DNA of 5,412 bases, from NCBI GenBank assembly GCA_003565055.1, contig PXDM01000486.1:1-5412 (forward strand). Direction: 5' to 3'. The stretch comes from Paracoccaceae bacterium. Lineage in GTDB: Bacteria > Pseudomonadota > Alphaproteobacteria > Rhodobacterales > Rhodobacteraceae. Below, in pieces: positions 1-5,201 of this stretch (position 1 is its first letter; every line of letters begins with the position of its first letter). The translations under genes and the position numbers were made by a program. The notes beneath the pieces are model-generated. The model made no database searches and was not told the origin of the DNA. It saw only the letters and a program-made list of their open reading frames with translations.

Positions 1-352
1 CCAGATCATCCGCTTCTGCCGTCACGTGGCCGTCATTGCCCAGCGTCAGCCGCCATTCGCGCTTCTGCTTCGTGCCGCTGTCATAGGTGAAATCCTCCGA
101 GAGCACGCCGCGATTGCCCTCCCAGCGCCCATGCATATCCGCAGTGAAGCGCGAGGTGACGCGCCCCATCGGCCCATAGATCACGCCCTCGCAGCGGATC
201 GGGCCGGACAGATGTTCGCGAATATCGACGCGCGGTTCGAGCCTTGCATAATCCTGCGGGCTCTGGGCCTGAAAGCCCCGGAACCGCTGGACCAGCGCAA
301 GAGCCGCGAAAGCCAGCGCCATCCCGGCGATCAGCGTCAGAAATGTGCTCAT
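1..352 (-). CDS. DUF3833 family protein, C-terminus cut by window edge
   Basis: Minus-strand reading frame open from ATG at 352 to the left edge; 117 codons are visible and no stop is reached, so the gene is partial. It begins with a short hydrophobic segment (residues about 4-20, rich in L, A, F, I) that could be a signal anchor or uncleaved signal peptide; I see no lipobox cysteine. The rest has the hallmarks of DUF3833: a G-x-I-x-G-V-I-x-G-x-x-G-R-V stretch around residues 50-65, then G-x-W-E-G-N-x-G-V-L-S-E-D-F-x-Y, then R-x-W-R-L and an acidic E-A-D-D-L at the edge, as in a lipocalin-like beta barrel. Family members are usually about 175-180 residues, so roughly a third is missing. The ATG follows the upstream transporter's stop by 2 bases, with AAGGAG at 366-361 as ribosome site. 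Biochemical function is unknown; its place in the operon suggests an envelope or lipid role. Confidence 0.85.
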   Translation of the reverse strand, partial: MSTFLTLIAGMALAFAALALVQRFRGFQAQSPQDYARLEPRVDIREHLSGPIRCEGVIYGPMGRVTSRFTADMHGRWEGNRGVLSEDFTYDSGTKQKREWRLTLGNDGHVTAEADDL

Positions 353-354
353 GC

Positions 355-1611
355 TCAGCTCTCCTTCAAGGGGGTCAGCGCCAGAAGTGCGATGGCCAGA
401 AGCTTCAGCACCGATGGCAGGGCCGCGTATAACAGGATCAGGGTCTGGATTGCGGTGGCGCTATTCTCCGTGCCGGCCTCGAAACCTACAAATTGCAGCG
501 GCGGAAAGACCATCAGTGCGGCCAGCGCCAGCGTGGCCTTGGTGACGAAAGCCCAGAGGCCGAAGCCCTTGGCGGCCTCGGGCGACAGCTCCGCCAGCCT
601 GCGCGAGAAGATCGCAGGCAGCAGCGTCAGATCCGCCCCGATGCCCGCGCCCGAGATCACGCAGATCAGCGCAAACAGCGCCAGATCGCCGGGGCCGAGC
701 AGCGTGACAAAGGCGAAACTGACCGCCGCCAGCACCATCCCCGTCAGAAGTGCGGTCTTGGCGCCTGTGCGGCGCGCCAGCCGCGCCCAGAAGGGCGCTG
801 ACACAGCGGCAGATAAAAACAGCAGGATCAGCAAAACGCCCTCCATGCCTTCGGCCTGCAGCACGGATTCAGCGTAGAACAGAAACAGCGTCGAGGTGAT
901 CGCCACTGGCGTCGCATTGACCAGCGCGATGATCAGCAGCCGCCGCGCCGTCGGGTCGCGAAACACATCGCGCAGGGACAGGCCCTCGGTCTCAGGCGCG
1001 GCGCGAAAGCGCGGCCATTCCTGCCGCATCGCCCAGACCGCCAGCGCCGTGATCAGCACGAATCCGAGCGCGAAGCCCGTGAAAGGCACAGGCGTCACGG
1101 CCTCCAGCGCCACTGGGCTTGCTGCGGCGAGACAGACGCCCAAAAGCGCGCCGGTCTCGCGCCAGCCTGCGAGATAGACATGGCCCGACGCGCCAAGCCT
1201 GTCGCCGCGCGCAACGCCCGTTGCGTAGAAACAGATCGTCAGGAAGGAATAGCAGGAAAACAGCACCGTGAGCGCCAGCGCGAACCAGATCAGCGGCGCG
1301 AAAAGCGGCGGGATCGCGAAGAGCATCACCATCGCGCCCGCCATCAGGCTCGCGGCCACAGCGACAGCCAGACCACGCATGGCACTCAGCCGTGCCGCGA
1401 GCCAGCCCAGCGCCGGGTCCTGCACGAAATCGAGCCCGCGCAGCACGAAGAGCACGGTGCCCAGCGCGGCCAGCGAGACCGCGTAAGTTTCAACATAGAA
1501 AAACGGCGCGTGGATGTAGATCGGCAGCCCCGCCATCGCCAGCAGCCCCCCGAAGAGGCTATAGCCCCAGAGCCGGGGGCGGGGCGCGTCGATCACCGCC
1601 GCCTCACTCAC
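355..1611 (-). CDS. MFS transporter, GPH/melibiose-symporter-like (MFS_2 type)
   Basis: Encodes about 418 residues with some twelve hydrophobic segments, i.e. an inner-membrane carrier. After the first two helices comes R-G-L-D-F-V-Q-D-P-A-L-G (residues 58-69), which fits the RxxDxxxDPxxG signature of the glycoside-pentoside-hexuronide/melibiose branch of the major facilitator superfamily. A hydrophilic central loop (about residues 195-215) separates two six-helix halves; the second half has a basic loop A-R-R-T-G-A-K typical of MFS loop 8-9. The frame extends upstream to an ATG at 1689, but that would add 26 residues overlapping the DUF1365 gene. The GTG at 1611 overlaps the DUF1365 stop as GTGA and has AAGAGG at 1623-1618 six bases before it, so I take GTG as the start. 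Substrate is unknown; members beside DUF1365 and flavin-oxidase genes are more likely to serve a lipid or precursor role than sugar uptake, which is inference only. Confidence 0.87.
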   Translation of the reverse strand: MSEAAVIDAPRPRLWGYSLFGGLLAMAGLPIYIHAPFFYVETYAVSLAALGTVLFVLRGLDFVQDPALGWLAARLSAMRGLAVAVAASLMAGAMVMLFAIPPLFAPLIWFALALTVLFSCYSFLTICFYATGVARGDRLGASGHVYLAGWRETGALLGVCLAAASPVALEAVTPVPFTGFALGFVLITALAVWAMRQEWPRFRAAPETEGLSLRDVFRDPTARRLLIIALVNATPVAITSTLFLFYAESVLQAEGMEGVLLILLFLSAAVSAPFWARLARRTGAKTALLTGMVLAAVSFAFVTLLGPGDLALFALICVISGAGIGADLTLLPAIFSRRLAELSPEAAKGFGLWAFVTKATLALAALMVFPPLQFVGFEAGTENSATAIQTLILLYAALPSVLKLLAIALLALTPLKES

Positions 1612-2378
1612 TGGCTGACCTCTTGCGCAGGCGGTGTGGGCCGCGTGCGAAACCGCGCGCCGCGCCACCAGAGTTTCAGCGCCTGCCAATGGATCAGTGC
1701 AAGCACCCGGCGCGAGCCCATGCGCGCCACCATCGCGCCCAGGATCGCACGGTTGCGCAGGGGCTGGCGCGCACCGGTCAGCGTGGCGACCAGCCCTGCG
1801 CCGGGGGCCTCGGCATCCTGCCGGTAGCCGATGCGGATCGACACGGCCTCGGGGCGGATGTCGAAATGGAAACTGTAGCGCCCCTCGACCGGCTGGAAGG
1901 GCGAGACATAAAAGATCTTCTGCGCCTGCAATTCGTCGCTGGCCGTGATCACCGAACGGTCGGGCTTCGCGCAGAGATAGGAATGGCGGTCGCCATAGGT
2001 GTTGTTGACCTCGGCAATCACCGCGCGCAGGCCGCCTTCCGCGTCATGACATAGCCAGAAGCTGACCGGGTTGAACAGATGCCCCAGAACGCGGGGCTGC
2101 GTTAGCAATTGCAACGGCCCCGCGCAGATGCCCTCCAACTGATGCGCGGCGAGCACCTCACGCACCCATGCGGCCCCCTGCCCCTGCCCCGGCGCGCCGC
2201 CGTGATCGCGGTCCCAGAGTGACGCCAGATTGCGGCGGTTGCGCGAGATCAGCCGGGGCGTGTCGAGCGCGGCTTCGGGCTCATAGAGCACGTAATCCAC
2301 CGCATAAGTGAAGCGGTTGGAAATCGGCCCGCGCCGCCCGTGATAGGTCTGGCCCGCGATATGTTCCACCGCGCTCAT
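1608..2378 (-). CDS. DUF1365 protein, homologue of R. sphaeroides RSP1090
   Basis: A 256-residue soluble protein with the full set of DUF1365 motifs in order: H13-x-x-R16 near the N-terminus followed by N-R-F-x-Y, S-R-N-R-x-N-L-x-x-L-W-x-R-D-H-G (45-60), R-V-L-G-H-L-F-N-P-V-S-F-W-x-C (96-110), A-E-V-N-N-T-Y-G-D-R-H-S-Y (122-134) and K-I-F-Y-V-S-P-F (154-161). No signal peptide or membrane segment is apparent. The start codon overlaps the stop of the flavoprotein gene as ATGA, implying translational coupling. DUF1365 genes commonly lie next to an FAD amine-oxidase-like gene and, elsewhere, a cyclopropane-fatty-acid-synthase-like methyltransferase, which points to modification of membrane acyl chains; the exact reaction is not established to my knowledge. 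In R. sphaeroides the homologue was reported as needed for the full sigma-E response to singlet oxygen (from memory). Family call is firm; function is inference. Confidence 0.93.
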   Translation of the reverse strand: MSAVEHIAGQTYHGRRGPISNRFTYAVDYVLYEPEAALDTPRLISRNRRNLASLWDRDHGGAPGQGQGAAWVREVLAAHQLEGICAGPLQLLTQPRVLGHLFNPVSFWLCHDAEGGLRAVIAEVNNTYGDRHSYLCAKPDRSVITASDELQAQKIFYVSPFQPVEGRYSFHFDIRPEAVSIRIGYRQDAEAPGAGLVATLTGARQPLRNRAILGAMVARMGSRRVLALIHWQALKLWWRGARFRTRPTPPAQEVSQ

Positions 2379-3679
2379 GCGACCGAGGCCAGCTTGCGCG
2401 CGCGCGCATCCATCGCGCGGGCCACATCGACAGCGCTTGCAAACCCGTCCTCATGAAAGCCGTTGCGCATCCATGCGCCGCAATACCATGTCCGGTTCGT
2501 GCCGTTGAAATCGCGGATGGTCCGCTGCGCGTCGAGCGCGGCCATATCGTAGACCGGGTGATCGAAACTATAGGTGTCGTAGATGCACTCCTCGCGCACC
2601 GGATGATTGGCGTTGAGCGTGACGAACATCGGATCATCCTGCGCGATGACCGGCTGCAGCGAATTCATCCAGTAGCTCAGCGAAATGCGGTCGCGATCTT
2701 GCGGGCCGCGCTCGGTATAGACCCAGCTCGACCAGCATTTGCGCCGCTTGGGCATGAACGCCGTGTCGCAATGCAGCACGGCGTCGTTTTTCTGGTATTT
2801 CACCGCATCGAGCGCCCTCGTCTCGGCCACGCCGGGATCCGCGAGCAGCCGGAGCGTCACATCGGAATGGGTCGCGAAAATCACCTCGTCGAAGCGCTCC
2901 TCCTCAGCGCCATGGGTCTTGATCCAGACATCCATCGGCGCGCGGCGCACGGATTGCACTGGGGTGCCTGCGCGCAAACTCACGCCCGCGCGCTCCAGAT
3001 ACGCCGTCAGTCGGGTGACATATTCGATCGAGCCGCCTGCAACCGTGTACCATTGATGCTGGCCTTCATAGCCCAGAAGTGCGTGGTTGCGGAAGAACTC
3101 CATCATCGCATGGGCCGGGAAATCGAGGATCTTCTGCGTGGGCGTCGACCAGATCGCGCCGGAAAAGGGCAGCAGATAGCGCTCGCGGAACCAATCCCCC
3201 GTGCCAAGGCGCTCCAGCAGCCCGCCGATACTCAGGGACGGGTCGGCCTGCGCAATCGCCAGCCCGCGCTTGTTGAAACGCAGGATGTCGCGGATCATCG
3301 CCCAGTAGCGCGGATTGGCGAGATTTGCGCGGGTGGCGAAGATCTCGTCGACCCCCGAGAGCGAATATTCGAACGCCCCGCCCCCGAAGGACGCGCCAAA
3401 GGACATGTTGGATTTGCAGACCGGCACATCGAGCTTCTCGAAGAGCGCGGTCAGATGCGGGTAATTGGCGTAATTGAACACGATGAAACCCGTATCGACC
3501 GGCTGATCGCCGCGCTTGCCGGCCATCACCGTGCGCGCATGCCCGCCCAGACGTGGCTCGGCCTCAAAAAGCGTCACGCGGTGGCGCTGCGACATCAGAT
3601 AGGCCGCAGCCAGCCCGGAAATCCCCCCGCCGATCACGGCAATGCTGCGCGCGGGAGTGTCGATCAGTTCAAAGGGCAT
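2375..3679 (-). CDS. FAD-dependent amine-oxidase/desaturase-like flavoprotein, RSP1091/UfaD-like
   Basis: A 434-residue NAD(P)-binding-like flavoprotein of the amine oxidase/phytoene-desaturase fold. The N-terminal dinucleotide-binding motif is complete: I-A-V-I-G-G-G-I-S-G-L-A-A-A-Y (residues 13-27) with the ribose-binding acidic residue E39 and the following R-L-G-G-H-A (43-48). D-T-G-F-I-V-F-N follows near 62-69. The C-terminal FAD-contact segment reads Y-C-G-A-W-x-x-x-G-F-H-E-D-G (399-412), as usual for this family of about 420-440 residues. ATG at 3679 is supported by a strong AAGGAGG at 3692-3686, six bases upstream. It is the first gene of the minus-strand operon, behind a sigma-E type promoter. 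In R. sphaeroides the counterpart beside rpoE-chrR (RSP1091) is tied to furan fatty acid formation; I believe it corresponds to the acyl-chain desaturase named UfaD, but I am not certain of that name assignment and leave the symbol blank. Confidence 0.92.
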   Translation of the reverse strand: MPFELIDTPARSIAVIGGGISGLAAAYLMSQRHRVTLFEAEPRLGGHARTVMAGKRGDQPVDTGFIVFNYANYPHLTALFEKLDVPVCKSNMSFGASFGGGAFEYSLSGVDEIFATRANLANPRYWAMIRDILRFNKRGLAIAQADPSLSIGGLLERLGTGDWFRERYLLPFSGAIWSTPTQKILDFPAHAMMEFFRNHALLGYEGQHQWYTVAGGSIEYVTRLTAYLERAGVSLRAGTPVQSVRRAPMDVWIKTHGAEEERFDEVIFATHSDVTLRLLADPGVAETRALDAVKYQKNDAVLHCDTAFMPKRRKCWSSWVYTERGPQDRDRISLSYWMNSLQPVIAQDDPMFVTLNANHPVREECIYDTYSFDHPVYDMAALDAQRTIRDFNGTNRTWYCGAWMRNGFHEDGFASAVDVARAMDARARKLASVA

Positions 3680-3709
3680 CCGGCCCCTCCTTTGGTCTTG
3701 GCATTGTGT

Positions 3710-3739
3710 GAATTACGCAGGCGCTGTGAGCGCGGATCA
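3710..3739 (-). promoter_or_regulatory. Sigma-E (RpoE/ECF11-type) promoter of the leftward operon
   Basis: On the minus strand the -35 hexamer TGATCC (3739-3734) is followed after exactly 18 bases by TAATTC (3715-3710). TGATC plus a TA-starting -10 at about this distance is the R. sphaeroides RpoE promoter pattern. The expected start of transcription is near 3703, leaving a leader of about 24 bases that contains the strong ribosome site of the flavoprotein gene. Of the promoter candidates in this window it has the best -10. Confidence 0.82.
3721..3733. repeat. 13-bp palindrome inside the leftward promoter spacer
   Basis: The sequence GCGCT-GTG-AGCGC is a perfect 5-bp dyad with a 3-base centre. 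It directly abuts the -35 hexamer of the leftward promoter and lies wholly within its 18-base spacer. It could be a repressor half-operator pair or simply a chance GC palindrome in a GC-rich genome; the position is the only reason to list it. TGAGCGC recurs in direct orientation at 3776-3782, just before the rightward -35. Confidence 0.4.
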
Positions 3740-3742
3740 TTC

Positions 3743-3775
3743 GAGAAAACATGTGATTTCAATCTCTGTTTTCTC
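3743..3775. repeat. Perfect 9-bp inverted repeat between the divergent -35 elements
   Basis: GAGAAAACA at 3743-3751 and its exact reverse complement TGTTTTCTC at 3767-3775 flank a 15-base centre. The arms are 24 bases apart centre to centre, a little over two helical turns, so both would present on nearly the same DNA face. The element lies upstream of both predicted transcription starts, three bases from the leftward -35 and ten from the rightward one, so it is not expected to be transcribed and cannot be a terminator of either unit. An operator for an unidentified dimeric regulator is the simplest reading. Confidence 0.6.
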
Positions 3776-3785
3776 TGAGCGCAAG

Positions 3786-3815
3786 TGATCCGATCCCCCG
3801 GACTGCGCGTATCTG
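3786..3815 (+). promoter_or_regulatory. Sigma-E (RpoE/ECF11-type) autoregulated promoter of rpoE-chrR
   Basis: TGATCC at 3786-3791 is followed after 18 bases by TATCTG at 3810-3815. The -35 and the spacing are identical to the leftward promoter; the -10 shares only the leading TA. Autoregulation of rpoE by its own product is established for R. sphaeroides. The expected transcript start is near 3822, giving a leader of about 100 bases before the rpoE GTG. Confidence 0.75.
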
Positions 3816-3908
3816 TCCCATGTTTGATGCATCACAATTAACCCACATATCTCGACAAGGCTTTGTGCCTGCGGATAGTGTCGCGCCGACGCAACAGCGG
3901 TCGTGCGT

Positions 3909-3918
3909 GGGGAAAAGG
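3909..3918 (+). promoter_or_regulatory. Ribosome binding site that sets the rpoE start
   Basis: The purine run GGGGAAAAGG precedes two in-frame GTG codons. GGGGA (3909-3913) is eight bases from GTG 3922, while AAGG (3915-3918) is nine bases from GTG 3928. Either start is therefore served. Both are downstream of the promoter and both give an N-terminus of the usual RpoE length, unlike the distant ATG at 3820. Confidence 0.55.
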
Positions 3919-3921
3919 CGG

Positions 3922-4470
3922 GTGTCGGTGAAGCCAAAAGACGGGACGAGATGGATTTTCCTTCTCAGGCAGATCGCGGAAAAGCGGGATACGGAAGCAT
4001 TTGCAGAGCTGTTCGGCCATTTTGCCCCCCGCGTCAAAGCATTTCTGATGAAATCCGGCGCGGATCACGCTCTGGCGGAGGAATGCACGCAGGATGTGAT
4101 GGTGACGGTCTGGAGCAAGGCCGCGCAATTCGACCCCTCCCGCGCAAGTGCTGCGACATGGATTTTCACCATTGCGCGCAACCGCCGCATCGACATGCTG
4201 CGCCGTGACCGCAGGCCAGAGCCCGAGGATCTGTTCTGGGGGCCTGAGGAAGAGCCCGACCAGCTCGATGTTCTCGCGCTGCAACAGGAAAGTGACCAAT
4301 TGGGCGCAGCGATTGCCGAATTGCCGGACAAGCAGCGCGTCATGATCGAACGCGCCTATTTCGGCGAGTTGTCCCATAGCGAGATCGCCGAGGAAACCGG
4401 CCTGCCACTGGGCACGATCAAATCCCGCATACGGCTGGCCCTGGACCGGCTGCGCCATAATCTGAGCTGA
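3922..4470 (+). CDS. rpoE: RNA polymerase ECF sigma factor RpoE (singlet-oxygen response, ECF11-like)
   Basis: About 182 residues (GTG 3922 start). Region sigma-2 spans roughly residues 23-95 with E-A-F-A-E-L-F-x-H-F-A-P-R-V-K-A-F-L-M-K-S-G, then A-A-T-W-I-F-T-I-A-R-N-R-R-I-D-M-L-R (regions 2.3/2.4, binding the -10). Sigma-4 covers about 133-182, with L-S-H-S-E-I-A-E-E-T-G-L-P-L-G-T-I-K-S-R-I-R-L-A-L-D-R-L as the helix-turn-helix for the TGATCC -35. K39 and M43 match K38 and M42 of the R. sphaeroides protein, reported determinants of inhibition by ChrR. The frame is open to ATG 3820, but that adds 34 unconserved residues and starts at about the transcript start; GTG 3922 aligns with the R. 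sphaeroides N-terminus as I recall it, and GTG 3928 is a close alternative. It is cotranscribed with chrR, and the promoter indicates autoregulation. Confidence 0.95.
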   Translation: MSVKPKDGTRWIFLLRQIAEKRDTEAFAELFGHFAPRVKAFLMKSGADHALAEECTQDVMVTVWSKAAQFDPSRASAATWIFTIARNRRIDMLRRDRRPEPEDLFWGPEEEPDQLDVLALQQESDQLGAAIAELPDKQRVMIERAYFGELSHSEIAEETGLPLGTIKSRIRLALDRLRHNLS

Positions 4471-4483
4471 GAAAGACGAGACG

Positions 4484-5134
4484 ATGATTACCCACCACCT
4501 GAGCGACAAACTTCTGATGGCCTATTCGGCAGGAACCTTGCCCGAAGCCTTCAGTCTCGCCGTCGCGGCCCATGTGGAACTTTGCGATGACTGCCGCGCG
4601 CGGCTGACCTCCTTCGACGCTGTGGGCGGGGCAGTTCTCGACGCGACCGGGCCTGCGCCCGCGCCCCTGTCTGACGGGGCGCTGGCGGCGACGCTCGCGC
4701 GGATCAAGACGACGCCGCCAGTCGCCAAGACACAGCCGACACGCATGGGCGATGCGGTCTTGCCCGAAGCGCTCGCGAAATATGTGGGCGGCGGCACGCA
4801 AGCGATCAAATGGCGCTCTGTCGGCAACGGGGTGCGTCAGGCGATCCTGCCGACCTCTGGCACGGCGACCGCGCGGCTTCTCTATATTCCGGCGGGCATG
4901 GCCGTGCCTGATCATGGCCATAAAGGGCTGGAGCTGACGATGGTGCTGCAGGGCGCTTTTGCCGATGACGATGACCGTTTCGCGCGCGGCGATGTCGAAA
5001 TCGCGGATGACGCTGTCGAACACCAGCCCGTGGCCGAGGCCGGGGCGGATTGCATCTGCCTCGCCGTGACCGAAGCGCCGCTGAAATTCCGCGATCTTCT
5101 GCCCCGGCTGGCGCAACCTTTCCTGCGGATTTGA
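4484..5134 (+). CDS. chrR: Zinc-binding anti-sigma factor ChrR
   Basis: A 216-residue cytoplasmic anti-sigma factor that binds RpoE and blocks RNA polymerase binding. The N-terminal anti-sigma domain (about 1-80) has the zinc set H5, H30, C34, C37 in the H-x-x-x-C-x-x-C pattern of ZAS proteins. The C-terminal cupin domain (about 95-216) has the second metal set H144-x-H146, E150 and H180, plus the C190-x-C192 pair, all corresponding to ligands or conserved residues of the R. sphaeroides protein (213 residues). The domains are joined by a variable A/P/T-rich linker around 75-92. Nothing essential is missing, so it should both inhibit RpoE and respond to singlet oxygen, which leads to its proteolysis in R. 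sphaeroides. ATG 4484 follows the rpoE stop by 13 bases with only a weak purine-rich site, compatible with translational coupling that keeps the two proteins in balance. Confidence 0.96.
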   Translation: MITHHLSDKLLMAYSAGTLPEAFSLAVAAHVELCDDCRARLTSFDAVGGAVLDATGPAPAPLSDGALAATLARIKTTPPVAKTQPTRMGDAVLPEALAKYVGGGTQAIKWRSVGNGVRQAILPTSGTATARLLYIPAGMAVPDHGHKGLELTMVLQGAFADDDDRFARGDVEIADDAVEHQPVAEAGADCICLAVTEAPLKFRDLLPRLAQPFLRI

Positions 5135-5136
5135 CG

Positions 5137-5164
5137 CAGATCAAGGCTGCCACTCGCTGATCTG
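5137..5164 (+). repeat. Inverted repeat after chrR, weak stem-loop
   Basis: CAGATCA (5137-5143) and TGATCTG (5158-5164) form a perfect 7-bp stem with a 14-base loop, starting 2 bases past the chrR stop. There is no following T-run and the stem is not GC-rich, so it is a poor intrinsic terminator. Its right arm coincides with the TGATCT of a candidate sigma-E -35, so the repeat might be incidental to that element. Confidence 0.4.
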
Positions 5165-5186
5165 TCTACTCACATGCGAATAATAA
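5158..5186 (+). promoter_or_regulatory. Possible weak sigma-E promoter before the AhpD-like gene
   Basis: TGATCT (5158-5163) and TAATAA (5181-5186) resemble the RpoE elements but are 17 rather than 18 bases apart, and the hexamer differs from TGATCC at its last base. The implied transcript start near 5193 would fall inside the ribosome site of the next gene, leaving a leader of about 9 bases. It is listed as a candidate only; readthrough from rpoE-chrR is an equally good explanation for expression of the downstream gene. Confidence 0.3.
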
Positions 5187-5201
5187 CAAGTGAGGACGAC
5201 A

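Larger units (their letters stand above)
3680..3921. other. Divergent regulatory intergenic region between the lipid operon and rpoE
   Basis: This 242-base gap separates two divergent transcription units. It contains two outward-facing sigma-E type promoters, a perfect 9-bp inverted repeat between them, a 13-bp palindrome in the spacer of the leftward promoter, and an approximately 100-base untranslated leader for rpoE. The part around 3740-3776 is visibly AT-rich compared with the surrounding genes. The rpoE frame stays open back to ATG 3820, but that codon lies at or just before the expected transcript start, so I treat 3820-3921 as leader rather than coding. No small RNA gene or independent small protein could be supported. 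Confidence 0.8.

Noticed and set aside
26..877. 283-codon plus-strand open frame over the DUF3833 and transporter genes
   Set aside because: Its composition (A, R, S, P, Q) is that of a shadow frame, with no domain; the opposite strand encodes recognisable families.
1612..1689. Upstream ATG for the transporter, adding 26 residues
   Set aside because: The extension lies inside the DUF1365 coding region, is not hydrophobic or family-like, and the GTGA overlap with a ribosome site gives a better start.
3743..3775. The 9-bp inverted repeat as a transcription terminator
   Set aside because: It lies upstream of both predicted transcript starts, both neighbouring genes point away from it, and the stem is AT-rich, so a terminator has nothing to end here.
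2453..3778. 441-codon plus-strand open frame opposite the flavoprotein gene
   Set aside because: It is antisense to a gene with complete FAD motifs, shows no recognisable domain, and is R/H/A-rich as expected from reading a GC-rich gene backwards.
3838..4509. 223-codon minus-strand open frame opposite rpoE
   Set aside because: It covers a clearly conserved sigma factor and its leader; no motif, ribosome site or promoter was found for it.
4418..5116. 232-codon minus-strand open frame opposite chrR
   Set aside because: It is antisense to chrR, which has every metal-binding residue; the shadow protein is R/G/H-rich without motifs.
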